From Erythrocercus mccallii (lineage: Eukaryota; Chordata; Aves; Passeriformes; Dicruridae), in assembly GCA_013397435.1 (NCBI GenBank), contig VZRG01000007.1:518847-582846 (forward strand): a stretch of 64,000 nt of DNA, written 5' to 3'. The notes under the pieces are model-generated. The model was not told the origin of the DNA, did no database searches, and saw only the letters and a program-made list of their open reading frames with translations. A program made the translations under genes and the position numbers. How positions within the stretch are numbered: position 1 is the stretch's first letter; each line of letters starts with the position of its first letter. This document shows positions 25,093 through 38,589 of this stretch, one piece after another.

Positions 25093-27897
25093 TGTTGCGC
25101 TACTATGTTAGGATAGTATCAGCACTTAATGCTCTTCTGTAATATAGTCAGGGTTTTGATGTATTCTACCACTTTTGAAAACATGATTTAAGATATCCAC
25201 GGATAATCGTACTCCTTTATGAGACACAGAGACAAGGTAAGTTTGCTTTAGCTTATTTAGAAGTTCTTGGGAGTAAAAATAAGTATTGTAAGTCTCTATG
25301 TAGGAACAAAACTTGCAGATATATATGTAAGTCAGTAAATTTCCCAGGAAACTATTATAATATAAGGCAAAAAAGACTCCATGTAGCAAACAGTTACACT
25401 TTTCAATCACACATTTCCTTATACAGAAATAATCACATGGCACATGAAATGACATACAGAAAAGTATTGCTGTACCAGTCCAGCAAAGGGATCTTAAAGA
25501 TTTCCCTGTGGAAAATGATTAGGACACTTTTTCCATGCCGTTGTTTTCCAGTAAGATGTGGAGTCATTCCTTATTCACTCTGATAGAAATGAAGGAAAAT
25601 AACCCATTTTTTAACTAAAAATTAAAAATCCAGGATCCCCAGTCACAGCAGGAAACTGCATGATCAGAAACTGCAGAGTTCTGCCCTTCAGGGAACTACC
25701 AAAAGTTAGACATCCCTGCTTGCTAGCGGGCAATTTTGCTGTTGCACAAATTTCCTGGAGTCTACTCATTATAAGACTATGTATTTAAATCTCATGTAAA
25801 GAGTGTTTTGTGGACTTATACAAGTACCTCTTCGAATTCACCCAGAACTAATAAGAATTACTGCAGATGAGCAGTACTGAGCTCTGTCAATAAAAACTGG
25901 GAAAGTTTCTGTGTCACGTATTTTCTCTCGGTGTGACTTCAACAGACACCATAATTCCTGAGTCTCTGTGGCATAGGTGTTTACAGTCACTTGAACGTTT
26001 TGCATGAAGAAGCAAATAAAAATTAAGGTCTTCATCTTGCATTTATTATGAAAGAAATATTTTTATTTTCGGGGTAGGTTCAGCAGTTGTATGAGGTATT
26101 TTCAAAGTCCAATAAGCAGGCAATTTATAGACACAAGATAAAAACAAAAAATAAAAAATAAAAATATGTGGAAAATATTAAAGAGCTGTGTAGGCCTTGG
26201 ACACATATTTTCACAAGTGACAGAAATATAACTGTTCTGAAGAAGTGTAAATTACAGAAAAGATGACCTTACCTAATAGTTGTAGCAACAGGATTAGTAG
26301 CTGAGAGGATCAGGTTCCTATTCTGGCTGAGTTGCCCTCCTAATGAAAAACAATTAGTAAAATCAGTTGATGTTGATCTGTCTGAACTGCTAACTCAAAA
26401 AGCTGAGATGAGGAACTGAACTTGAAACAAATTCTCTGCAGGAAAGCTGGTTCAAAACTTTACAGAAAGAACATTATGTTGAAAACGATCACTTCCATTT
26501 TGGTACCACAGATCAACAGAACTTGGTAAAGGCATTTCACAGTCTGTCTACCTTCAGATATTCTGTTTTGAAAACTGTAATTCTAGGTAAAGACGATATG
26601 CATTTAAGAAAATAAATCAGTACCTTTTTCATATAATTTAAACTACAAAAGTGAAATTGCAGTGAAGTTAATGGCTTCTAAAATAGTTGCTACAGGAAAG
26701 GGTTCCCTCTTCTAGCATGGTTTTCATGGTAAAAAGGAAAGAAAAGTTCAGTCTTTCTATAAAAATCAATGCAAGTTTTTCCTGTGCAGTGATAAAATTT
26801 GGTTCAGCATCTCATTTTGCTACAATTTATTTATGAATTCTCTCTAGTCAGTTCCTGTGTTGGGACATGATGAAAAATTGGGTACCCTGCTTAGCATATT
26901 TCCTATTGCCATCTAAGGTAAAAGGTGACTGATGCACAGGAATTTTAGATTCTAGTTAGACATTCACCTAACAACATATGAGTCATTCTTGTTTCTATGC
27001 AAATGTCATCCTTCACCTGAAGGAAAGTTCTTGCCACTTAATATTTAAATCTCATCTGGTTTTCAACGATTTCTGAACATCACCACATCCTTGACATTTT
27101 CTTAAAAATACATTGAGAGACAAAACATCTTAATCTTTTTTTACTTGTTTTACAAAACCAAATGCTCTTCTTAGTTCAGACAGTAAGAAAATCTCAGCTA
27201 TTAGAGAAAATATAAATACAATTAAAATAATTTCCCTCCTTGGGAGAAGAAGATGACACCAAACACAGAAAGTTGGCAATTTATGTAGTTCACTTCTAGA
27301 GACCCTACTCCTAGTGACAGGCCTCTCTAGTGCCCAGTGGCACATAAAGGGATAACCTAAAAGACAGGATATGGGAGAGCAAAGAATGAGTTGAATTCCC
27401 CAGAAAGATTCTAGATATCTAGATTTCCCTCCAAAAGCTCTGTTCTTGTTGACACGGTTAAAACAAACAATAACATCCTCATAGAAGCCTTCTGGCATAA
27501 GCATATCCGCATAAGACCATAATCAGACCCACTGAATTTTTGAGAGTTGAGATGGGATGACACTGCTATAGCCAGGGATACAGCTATATCAGCTGCAAAG
27601 TTAACTTTGAAGTGGTTATTCTTCATGGGACATTCTTTCAGGTGTAGCCCACTGGCCTTTGAACCCATTGGCCCCGTGTCTAATGCAGAGCATAAGGTTG
27701 CAGCAGAGATGCAGTGTTTAAATTGATTTCCAATGTGGAAATGCAGTGAAGGTCCAAAGGCTTCTGGCATGGAAACCCTTTCACTGAATGCTGGGAACAG
27801 GAATGGAAACCCACCCTGTGGACATAACACTGACCCTTCAATAAGCTGTGAGCTGTTTAGAGAATACTGAAACAGGATAATTTAAAAGACAGTCTGG
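25093..27897. other. Unique AT-rich DNA, no gene seen
   Basis: No repeat family is recognised. A short A-rich (AAAAAT)n patch lies near 26140-26168. Open stretches at 27130-27504 and 27411-27830 (minus strand, 124 and 139 codons) have no recognisable domain. Confidence 0.5.
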
Positions 27898-28464
27898 GCC
27901 ATTGTCCTAAGTTAAAATGTAAGATGTGTCCAATGTATGTATTCTATCACCATCTTCATGGCTGTTAAAAGCCAGGTGGGGCAGTGTTTCCCTTATCTTC
28001 CATTAATGGGCCCATCAATGCCGTGCTGCATGACTCATAGATAACTCTCTCCAGGAGCTATCTCTGTTCAATGGGCCAGCAAGGACTCACTGCATGACTC
28101 ATAGAATGATATCAGCCCATTGTGAGATGCTCCGCCCAGGGGGAGGAGCCAAGCATTCCCACCTGGATATAATCTGGGATTTGGGACAGCACAGGGAGCT
28201 TTTACCCACTGGACTCCCAGAGGACAAGAGCTACCAGCCCTTTCTACGGGATCACTGCTTCAACAAGACCACCTTCATCTGGACTGCTACCGCCACCCTA
28301 ACGAACAGGGTGTCAGGTTGTATTCTGACTCTGTCAGTGGTTTTTTTGTGTACTATTGCATTTATTTTATTTTACTTTATTTTACTTCTTTCTTTTCCTC
28401 TTATTAAATTGTATTTCTGACTTGGAGTCTCTCACTGGTTTTGCTTTCAAACCAGCACAGCCAT
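27898..28464 (+). mobile_element. Solo ERV LTR with 5-bp target-site duplication
   Basis: The LTR runs from TGTCCTAAGTTA (27903) to AACCAGCACA (28459), 557 bp, with TG...CA ends. It is flanked by an exact GCCAT repeat at 27898-27902 and 28460-28464. Promoter-like parts sit in the right order: AP-1 words TGACTCA at 28031 and 28095, a CCGCCC box near 28132, a TATA-like TATAAT at 28168, and a polyadenylation signal ATTAAA at 28403 after a T-rich tract. A 5-bp duplication fits avian ERVL-type integration. No internal retroviral sequence flanks it, so it is a solo LTR left by recombination. The same family recurs in the same orientation at 63279. Confidence 0.9.
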
Positions 28465-31105
28465 TTACACGCATGCCTTGCTCCTTATGGGTTCACCCAG
28501 GGGCTTGGAGCAAACAGGGTTCACCAGAATTATGCACTGCTTCCATTTGGTGACAGCACTCCATCTGCTCATCCCCTCCCTGCCTCAAATGATAACAGAG
28601 TGCAACAAAGAAACTCCTTTTGCAAGGCCATGAACGTGCCATGTCTCAGCAACCCTGGGCCACAGCCTGCTAAGTACAAACAGGCTGAAGAGAAATTTGC
28701 AATCCCTCAGTGAAAATATCCCTGATGATCCAATTTCTCAGGCCAACAGGCTGCTAGGACAAAGTGAGGAACTCTGCTTCCTTCAACACTGACAAGAAGG
28801 AAGACATTGACATTTGTATCTCAGCCATTAGCCATGAGAGCAGTCACTCCTGTTTCCCTAGGAGCCACTCCAGGCAGTGGAGCTTGTGGAGCTATGGCAG
28901 CCAGCACAAGATCAGCCTGGACCCTGTCAGAAATTCCCGTGGGTTTTCTTGCCCCACTCAGGAGATCATCTGAATAGGTAAATGCTTCCCAAGTCATAGT
29001 CCCAAATAGCAGCAGCACAGCTATGTAGACTTTACTTTTATGTTTCAGCAGCATCCAACTCTGTCTTAATTAAATTTGTAAGTTTGTTTTCCATGTAGCA
29101 CCTGTGGAATTCCTGAAGTACATTCACATAGGATTATTGGCTTTTACTTCAGGCAAGAGAAGCAAATGAAAGTGCAATGATTCAAAAGCACAGGAAAGTA
29201 AAATATGAGCCTTAGCTTAATCACCTGAAAAAGAAAAGAATGACTAAACAAACTAATTATAAATTCTAGGAATCAAGAACCCTTCCTTCCCAAATGATTT
29301 ACTAAACACTAAACAGTAAAGAAGAATATTTACTTAGGCACTTTACAGACTTATTACTTTTAAAGAAAATTACTCTCAAAACTACCTGTGATGTACAGAT
29401 AGCTATCAAAATAAATTGTTCTCAGGACTAAAATCAGTATCTCACCTGGATGTGAGAAAATAATGTGTGTTTTCCTATTGCTCCAAATTTAAATGCCTTG
29501 GCAAAATACAAAAAAATAAGGAAAGCTTCTTGTGTTTCTTTTTTTTCAAAGAATTTTGCAAAGAATTTTGCATTTAGTGGTCATTTTCGCTTTGGTTAAA
29601 TACCAGAAAAAACTCACAGAGGCCAAGCAAGAGCATGCAATCATTATATACAATCATATAGCTGCTCTATTTCTTTTACCAGCTCCCATGTTCCTGCTGT
29701 ATCAGAGACATCAGATGAAAAGGGAGCAAAATCGGACAAAAGCAGCTGGGTGAGAACAGGATGAGCAAATACACAGGGAAAAAAACATGTCTAGTTGAAA
29801 AAGAAACGATATTTATGATGGACCAAAAAGCATAGAAAGGAATAGCAACTTCCCTAGTATAAGAATGAGAACAATTCACTTTCCTGACATAATATTATGA
29901 TATTTACTTCTCAGGTGCAGGGGAAAGAGGAATATATTTAAAATACACCAAATAATTCACAGATACATTAAGCCAGTCCATCTGGAAATAAGACGTAGAT
30001 TTCTGGAACTTCTCTCAATATCGGATTTAGAGGATGTATTTCATATATTGATAGACTGTTTTAAAACAAACATTTTACATCTGACCCCAAATGTTTCATC
30101 TATTAGAACCAAGTGGTTATTAAAGTTCCCCATTCCAAATATGTTCCTGTGGAAACAGAGATGGTGGAAAGAAGTGCAGAGCAAGAGATAGCCAGGCAGA
30201 CCAAGGCTGAGAGGCAGTGGGCAAGGGTACAGGGCAGTCTCAGAGCTATAGCTTGGATCCAGCCAGCAGCAAGGCTTGTGCATCACAGCCTAGGCAGGAA
30301 GGGTGGGGGGAAAGGAGTGGGGGTGATCACAGCAGAGGGCCTAGAGGTACATTCCAACCCAAATTATTCAACAATATTAAATGGTGTTGATGTATTGAAG
30401 ATATTATCACAGTACTGGGAGAAGATAGGGAAAAAAAGGGGATTTGCAAAATCTATCTGTCTCTGGATATCAGATTTATTTCTGAAGGCCAAATCACTCC
30501 ATATAAGCAGTTTCTTGTTCCTCAACAATGGCAGCATCACAGGTATCCCACTGACTCCATTTTCCCTGAGCCTTTTGCTCCCTGTCCTCTGACTCATCCG
30601 TAGCTTGCTCCCTGTCACAGCACTCCCACGTATCTGAAACCTGGAAGTCCCTTTCCCTTTAAAGTTTCCCCATTCTATCCCACAATACCTACAGGAATTT
30701 TTACAAATCTTCCCTGGTGCTGAATTTCTGTATTTTCACTGCATACACCTTAGCTGCAAACACTTGACAAAAAATGTAGAAGCATCTAACAATTATGTCA
30801 GGTGTTAAAATCCTGCACATCGTTTTTATGTAGTACAACAGGCCACCACAAGACATTATGCAACTGACCCAATTTGAGGCATTTAAAATAATAGAGTTTA
30901 ACAAAACGTGTCTGTTGTAATCTACTGAGGACTGCTCCTGTCCCCACTGAGAATCAGTAACCACGTTACTGGAGGCAGAACCAGACCTCCTACGTCAGCA
31001 CCGCCCATCCATATTCTAAATAAGTTGTACAAGGAAACATATCAGTTTCTAATCTTGGTTCTTCAGTGCCTAAATAAGTCTCATCACCATAGCAACAGAT
31101 GGCTT
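28465..31105. other. Unique DNA, no gene seen
   Basis: No repeat family is recognised. A 13-bp tandem duplication (CAAAGAATTTTG type) lies at 29547-29572. The 159-codon open stretch at 30113-30592 has no domain and no plausible start context. Confidence 0.5.
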
Positions 31106-31285
31106 CACAATCTTTAATGCCTTTATTTTCACAAGTCCTCTGAGAAACAGAGGAGGACAGCTGTCCCCATTTTACAACTGTGATGCAGAGAGACAAAGTG
31201 ATTGGTCCCAAATCCTGTAAGAAATCTATGGAGTGCAGGATGTCAGGGCACCAGGTCTCCCAAGCATCTTACCAAGGCCCCAACC
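31106..31285. mobile_element. Ancient MIR/L2-like remnant
   Basis: On the plus strand, GTCCCCATTTTACAACTG, then GATGCAGAGAGACAAAGTGA, then GGCACCAGGTCTCCCAAGC follow the shared MIR/L2 3' landmarks (CCCCATTTTACAGATGAGGAA, GGCACAGAGAGGTTAAGTGA, ACCCAGGTCTCCTGACTC) in order and at similar spacing. Such elements stopped moving before birds arose, so a readable copy in a bird genome is old. Family assignment between MIR and L2 cannot be made by eye. Confidence 0.6.
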
Positions 31286-34200
31286 TCCTACTCCAACCTC
31301 ACTTCTAAAAGTACCTTCTATGCCTATAGCTACAGCAACAGGAAAAGCTAGAAACCAAGCTTTTTCATAGAGAGGCTCAGGTCTCCATGAAGTCTACTAT
31401 CACTTCATAAATTGAGATGGTTTTGATTGATCTATTTCTCTATTGGACAATTATTTGCCCAGGAAGTTGAACTACAAGGGAAGTCCAAAGGGAATTGGAA
31501 AAAAATTGATTTGGCCAATTTAGTAAGTCAGAAAACACTGACTGACACTGTGTGAATCTCATGAGTTTGTAAATATTTGAAAGACTGCAAAGGGAACCAG
31601 TTCTGTGCTTTTTTCCCCATAGTATTTGGAAAGAATCCAACTTCTACCCTGTACTCTAGGGAACATAAGCATTAGGTAGTTGGAAAAACTAATACCAATC
31701 CAGTTGTTCCTCCCTCTGAAATAGTTACATTAAAAAAGTCTGTAACCTGGAAAGAGCAAAAGTGTGCCCCACACCTGTGCTTTTTTGTGTGTTACAAGTA
31801 TCTTTATTTCTGGGTATAAAATTGCAAATCCCAAATGTCAAATATTCAGTTCTGAAACTCTGTTTTAGACCATTTCATCAAAATTAGTCATTAGGTCAGG
31901 ATTCATTTCTGGATCTGTCTGAATCCAGACATAGTTCTGTCTTGTCCCAAGGTTCAAGTAGCAACAGTCTTTTCCTCTATTTATAATGGTTTATAGGTAA
32001 AACAACCTATAAACAAAAGGAGCAAGACAAAATTAACATATCAATATAATCTTTTTCATTTACAATTAGTATCAGAGTTGTATATGAAACATCTCAACCT
32101 TAAAACATCTCTGCTTATCACAGCAGTCTACAATTTTTATATTTATAAGGTAATTTGCACAAATAGCTTTAAACTGATGCAATGATCCTTTTATTTCAGT
32201 TTTCTACTTCCAGTATGTTGAGTTTCCTTTTATACTGGCTTTGTTTCAGGAAACTGCTTCATTCATTTCTCAGGAAGAACTGCTTTAAGAGAGGCAGATG
32301 GGAGCACCTACAAAGTGAAATACGGAAACTGTCTCTACATGGCAGAAGTGTCTCCCTGGGTGCTGGTGAATTTTAAAACTTTTTAAAAAGCATGTTTTAC
32401 TTTGGAAACAGAAGCAATTACTTTTAATTGTGCTTCTCAGCATGAAAAACTTACAAAAGGCATGTTTTCCTCCTCCTCAAAGTCAGACCTGTATATTAAA
32501 AACAGAAACACTCCAACACACACTAAAAAAGAGGCCAGAGTTGTCCTGGGAATATATAGCTGCTCTGCTAAGCATAACTGCATAAAGAAGTTACGTTACA
32601 TTATGTATGGAGTTGCCTGAGGTTTATCTTGGCTGTCTTAACTTTGATGAGATTAGATTTGCAGAATCAAATGCAAATACAACCTCTGTTTCACTACAAT
32701 AAACCTTGACACTTCTTTAAGCTACCAAAACATGCCAATGCTTCACTGCATTAGCTAGTTTAGAGCATTAGCACTTTTTCCCTTAGTTAGGCAGAAAAGG
32801 TTAAAATCCTGGACAGATGCTTTAATCTAAAGATTAATTACAGAGAGACCTGATGTCATGCAGAGCATGCAATTTGGACAGTGTAATTGACCTCTTGATC
32901 CCACACACCTTGGTGGACTCTGTGTGTCATATTCTGTCTGACAGACACCAAAAAAGGTGTCAAGACAGCACAGAGTTGATAATATTACTTTCTTTTGGGA
33001 GCTGTCTAGTTGTCTCCCTTTAGAGGCAAAGAAAACTGCCATGGGATGCCTGAGATATTCCCTGGTGCTGGGGGGCACAGTATTGCCAGAGTCGTCACCA
33101 TTACATACAACCCAGCAGAAGGTAGGACACAGAGATTCCTTGAGGATACAAAGCAGGGGAATATTGTGTGCCCAAACCAGGTATCCAAATGACCAAACAG
33201 CTTATGCCACAGTGAAAATACACAAGAAACCAAAGGAGTAAAGGGTTTTAATGACTGCAAATATATATTCAACAGCCTTTGCCTGCAGTGAGAGAACTTG
33301 GATTTCATGTGCAGCAGTCTGCAAGTACAAAAAACATCTCTAATGACACAAGGATGACCATTGGAAAAGCTTAGCTCACACAGAAAGTAATGTACAAAGT
33401 TGAACATGGATAGAAAAGCATGTTTTCAACCATGGTTCATCCAACATAGAAAAATAAACTTCCCTTAGACTGCTACTTGCACTTCATTGGCATAATCTCC
33501 CTAGCACAAAGTGAAACCAAATTAACAATTGCTTTTATCAAAATCATTTTTCTTGTGTATTTTACCTGGCTAGAGATTTGTTTGACACTGTCTAGAATTT
33601 AACTGACATGAATTGAAAGATCAGAAGCAGACTCAATTACCCTTAATTCAAAGAGATATTGAAAAATAATACATAGATAAATTGCTTTTCTGAAAGATCC
33701 TGGAATCTGATTCCTACTCATATTTAGCGCTATTTAATTAAGGAACAATACAGTGGAAATATGAAGTTTCACTCTCTGACCAACACAGTTTTCTGTTCAA
33801 CAGGATTGAAATCCAGAATACTTACTTGCACTGTTAAAACCTGATATCAACATTACAGAGTTGCACATGTATAAAGCAGCCAACAAAGAAAAAAAAAATA
33901 CAATATAATCCAAAGCCCTGAGATCTTCTCTACTTCCTGAAAATAGAGTTGTGCACAGCAATACTGTCTCAAGAGGTTTCCCTCAATTCTGTGAAACTGC
34001 AATTGCAAACAGATTTATTTTATGAAGGAACTGGACACAGATTCACAAAAACACACGAGGAGAGACAGGACATGAATCTGCCTGTTGCTTGAAAGGAACT
34101 GAGATAACACGACTAGAGTAGGCTAAGACTGTGAACGAGGCACATGGAGGACAGAAGTGTTTCTTGTTTTGTCACCAACAAAATGTTGTTGACAGAGAAG

Positions 34201-35865
34201 GTCACAGGAACTCAAAGGTTAACCAGACACTGCAATCAGACCCAGCTATTATTTTAACACATTTGTTTTTTGGTTAGTAGATGTCAATTGTACATCTGTC
34301 ATATTGCCAGACTCATTGATTCATCTCCTCACCAGGGATCTCCTCTATCAAACATGCCCCAAAAGACTCAAGGGGTATGGCAATATAGGCAAAGAAAACA
34401 GTTTGGAACAAAGAAAACATTCAAGACAGTACTGTGGAAAAGGTGGAGGAAGCAGAGGTTTACCACTATAAATTTACATAGCCTCTGTTGGATTCAGTGT
34501 CCTAAATTCAGGTTCATATTGAGGAAAACTGGAAAAAACAGTCCAGTTATTTATCTGGTTCTCAGGTCAAAAGACAACATTGGCAACTTCCCACCAAAGC
34601 AAAATGGAGATTCTTTCCATTCATATGTCCCTCACACTAACAGACATATGCACACAACATGCCCCTCTGCTTTCTCTGACACACTTGGCATACTCTTAAG
34701 GAGGTGATATGGTAGCAACTGAATATTGCTAATGCCTTGACTCTGGGCTTGGCTGCAAAGATAAGCCATGACACATCCCTATTTCAAGCAGACAGAACTA
34801 TTTCCAGTGTTTCTTCCCAGAACTGGGGCACCCTAGGCCAAGAAATGCTGCAGGAGATTTCTAAACAGGCTTTATTAGTTGGGTAGTTTTGTTTATCAGA
34901 AAGTTCCTTCTCTTAGCTGCTTTCCTTATTAAAGCAGTAATAGGGCACCTCTGCAGCTTCTCAGCCACCAGAGATTTTAAGAATTCTGTAGACATCTGTG
35001 AAGATTACAAGTATATCAAAATTATACTGAGATGGTACTACAAAGGAAAAACTTCATTACTATTTTAGTGATTGGGTTGAAAAAGTATTAAAACATACCT
35101 AACAACATAACCTGCATCCTTGGTATTTTGCAAGCACTGCTCTGACTACCTTTATTGATGAGCTGAAAGAGTCGCATAACTAAGCACACTTACAGAAAAA
35201 TTAATACACATATTTCAGCCTTATTGCGACTGCTGCTTAACAATCGGGAAAGTGAAAATCCCTGCTTCTGAACTCCAGAGTGACTCCATGTGCTGAACTG
35301 CTTTCAGTCCTGGCTAGTAGATGGCACCATTTGCAGTTTGTCAGTAAAACAGTACAAAAGCAAGCAAACAGATTAAGGGACTCAGCTATAAAGAAGAATT
35401 AATAGAGCCAAGTGTGCACAACATATTCAAGCCATGCAAAAAGGCAGATATCGATTGCCTGGAAATGCCCAAAATATGACAATAAAAATCACAGAGAGGA
35501 TATATTTAATGTGCTCCAGGGGAATGACTGGAATACACAGTGTGAAACTATGACTTCTGTGACAAGTTTTAGGAGAAGCCCAGTTTCACCAGCATTGATT
35601 AGCTATCAGTCACTGTCCCCTGGTTAATTAGAATATTTCACAAGTAATGATGAATTTTCAGAAGTGTTGTGCAGAATTAATTTTAAGTGACATAAATTCA
35701 GCAGTGATGTAGTAAAGTTTTATCCTCTGACAAGAACCTTGCTGTGAACTCAAGCAGCCCAAAGCCCAGATTGAGCTTGTGTTAAAGGGTCAGCACCACC
35801 TCACTACTGTCCATACACTGCTGCATCAGAGCTCTTGGAATCAGTACACCTAATATCTCACGTAT
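31286..35865. other. Unique DNA, no gene seen
   Basis: AT-rich with no recognised repeat family. The open stretch 34270-34707 (145 codons, plus strand) has no domain. Short A runs are present. Confidence 0.5.
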
Positions 35866-36085
35866 TTTGTAGACTCATTGAATAGTTTGGGTTGTGAGGA
35901 ATCTCTAAAGATCAACCACTTCCAACCTCCCTGACATGGTGTGGCCTTCCACTAGGCAAAACCCTGTCCAATTCAGCCTTGAGCAATGCCAGGGATAGGA
36001 CACCCACAGGTTCTCTGGTCAACATACTCTGCTCTCACCACCACTGAGATTAGGGTAAAGTCTCACTCTTTTTTGTGGTCAAAGC
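35866..36085 (-). mobile_element. CR1 LINE 3'-end fragment
   Basis: The plus strand shows CATTGAATAGTTTGGGTTGT, AAAGATCAACCACTTCCAAC, ACATGGTGTGGCCTTCCACT, GAGCAATGCCAGGGATAGGA, CACCCACAGGTTCTCTGG and CTCACCACC. This is a colinear, reverse-complement CR1 3' UTR. Divergence is moderate and the inner end fades near 36085. Confidence 0.8.
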
Positions 36086-38589
36086 CTTCTTTTAGGCTTA
36101 TAGTGTCTCAGCAGTTCTGTTAACAGCTGCTGCTGATACACATACATCTTTCCTGACAGTGATCCCTATCAGTTGATGGAGAAACAGATAAGGTAACCTT
36201 ATTGTAGAGAGAATACAAAACTAGGAGAGCACAACAATAGAAACTCAACTCCAGAGGGAAAAAAGCCTGTAACGGCCTTGTTCACAATTGAAAAAGGCTT
36301 TTCCATCTTTAACACCTACAGGTGATGCACAAAGCCCTTTGGAAAGCTGAAGGTATTCATATCCCAAAAAAGAAATCCCATTATTTCATATTTTGAAAAA
36401 TCATTTCTTCTAGTTCTCCTAAAGTACAAGTTGGGATCTATCTGAGGTAACTTTTAGCACTACTCTAATAGACTAAATTCTAATCAGGTCTGCTGCTCTG
36501 TTTTAGTAGAAAATCTGCACAAACTTGCAGAATGCTTCATTTTCATTAACTAATACTTGACATATTTTTCATTGCTTCATCCACATTTTTTCCTCTTTTC
36601 CACTGTAAATAACGGGTTCAAGAAAATATTGCTATATCTAATCCACATTTCCAGTCCAGCTTAAAGAAGTTATTCATCTCAGGAATTGCTGAGTTCTGAA
36701 TAATATTTTAGTAAGATTTCAACAAGAAAACCAAGGACAAGTTCTTAGTCTAAAGAAATATCTGAAGATATTTCTTTACATTTACCAGAAACAACTGGAA
36801 AGAAAGGTTTATGAAGCACAGCACTGTCAGGCACAATCAGCCACTCTGCAACATGAAAGACTGGAAAAAAGAACTTGCTGATTTGGGACCCAAGGGATTT
36901 CTTGGCATTTATTTTTCACAAAAGATCCAGCTGTTCTAGAATTCAGGCTGACCAAATCTTGGAGGGAAAAAACCTCCAGGCAAAGACTGTTTAAAATTGT
37001 GCCCAACCCAACATTCAGAAATAAAGAATAAACAGGTGCCAAGAACCCCATCTGCCCTTTTTAAGAAAAAAGCCAAACATGGTTCTCTGTTTTTCTGAAT
37101 TCACAGTTCGATGAGATTGCATATATTTTTAAAGGATAGAGAGAAAGTATAATGCAAGTGCACAGAAAGCACACAGAAAAGATTTAAAGAAAACTATTGC
37201 TCAGGAAGATAGGGACTATTTCACTTTCTCCTGTGGAAAAGAATAATGAAGTATTCAAGTAAATTCCAGAGCATTTAACTTCAGCTGAGAAGCCCACAAA
37301 GAATAAAATAATAGAAATAAAATTAAATAATAGATAGTGGTTTTAAACTAGGGTTATGCCCTCCATCTTCATCCACCACAGACAGGGTTAGACAAGACCA
37401 AAGAACTCAGGTCATGCCCATAAAAGAACTTCTAACTACAAACGTGAAATAACCATAGACTTTACTATCCGTTCCCCTTCTTTCAACTGTTTACCAAATT
37501 CCCATTAGAAAAAAAAAAAAAAAGAAGCCAGAATGGATGAACATGCCCTCTCTTCCCAGATAAATTGACTGCTACCAGTGTAGGATACTGCCATAAGCTT
37601 ACCTGGGTTAGGCAGGTTGGTACATGAGTGGCAACAGCTTTTCCTAAAGATACAAATTAATTAGGCTGTATAAAAATCACATTAAATGGAGCCAGAATCT
37701 GTGTAAGACTCCTTTGATAAGAAACTTTAGCAAAAGATGATGAAGACTAAGGCTACACATATTTGTCTTTTCCTGCTTTGTACAAGGAAGTCCTGCCCTG
37801 TGATCATCAGCGGTTTGACAATAGGTCCATATGATCTATTGAAGCTGTTTTGGGAGGCATTTCTTTGAGTTCTGTCTATTCACTTATAATAGTAATGAAT
37901 AATGTGCTAAAAAGCAAATAATATGAGACATTAGTCGACCTTGATATTGCTATGTCAAAGTATGTTTAACAGTTGCCTAGCACCATGGATTTCAATAGAG
38001 CATTTCCTCATCCCCATCAGTGCAAGCCAGAGAAGAAACCGCCACACAATGAAACATTTTCAGGATCTTGTAAGTAGTTTACTTCATCTAAATGCTACAG
38101 TACTTCACTATAATAGGAATGATTATATGTGGATTAAGCTCAATTAAGCATCACTGTGGTAATGCTCTCTCTTTTGTTATCCCAACATCATTGCACGTGT
38201 TTAGCAGGATGACTGAAGTTTACCCAGGGAGCCAAGTCAATTCCTAGCTTTATCTTTAAGTGAGCCAAATTTAAAGAAATCATTTAAAAGCCTGAAACTA
38301 ACTGTTCTCCATTCACACTTGTGACTTTAAATGTACATGCCTCAACTGCTCACATACTGGCTACAAAAATGCAATGTCTGTTACTTGACAAGTCCACGAT
38401 TACTTGACAAGTTCCTTCCAATTCTTTTTCTGAACCTTTTCCACAACATTCTATGTATTATGTTGAATATTTGAAAACTGTTAACAGATTCTGTCACCTT
38501 TTCTCTAGGCTGGTGCCAGCAAGAAGCTGCCTGTTCATACATTTGTATCTTTGAAGATCTGATCTTTCTGTTTGCTCTTCCGTGAACTC
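36086..38589. other. Unique DNA, no gene seen
   Basis: No repeat family is recognised. It contains a 15-base A run at 37509-37523 and a short direct repeat TTACTTGACAAGT at 38381-38393 and 38400-38412. Confidence 0.5.

Noticed and set aside
27411..27830. Open frame of 139 codons on the minus strand
   Set aside because: Composition is ordinary for translated non-coding DNA and no family is recognised.
30113..30592. Open frame of 159 codons
   Set aside because: No recognisable domain, no promoter or splice context, and an overlapping antisense frame is open too.
34270..34707. Open frame of 145 codons
   Set aside because: No domain and no flanking splice or promoter signal. It is within the range expected by chance over 64 kb and six frames.
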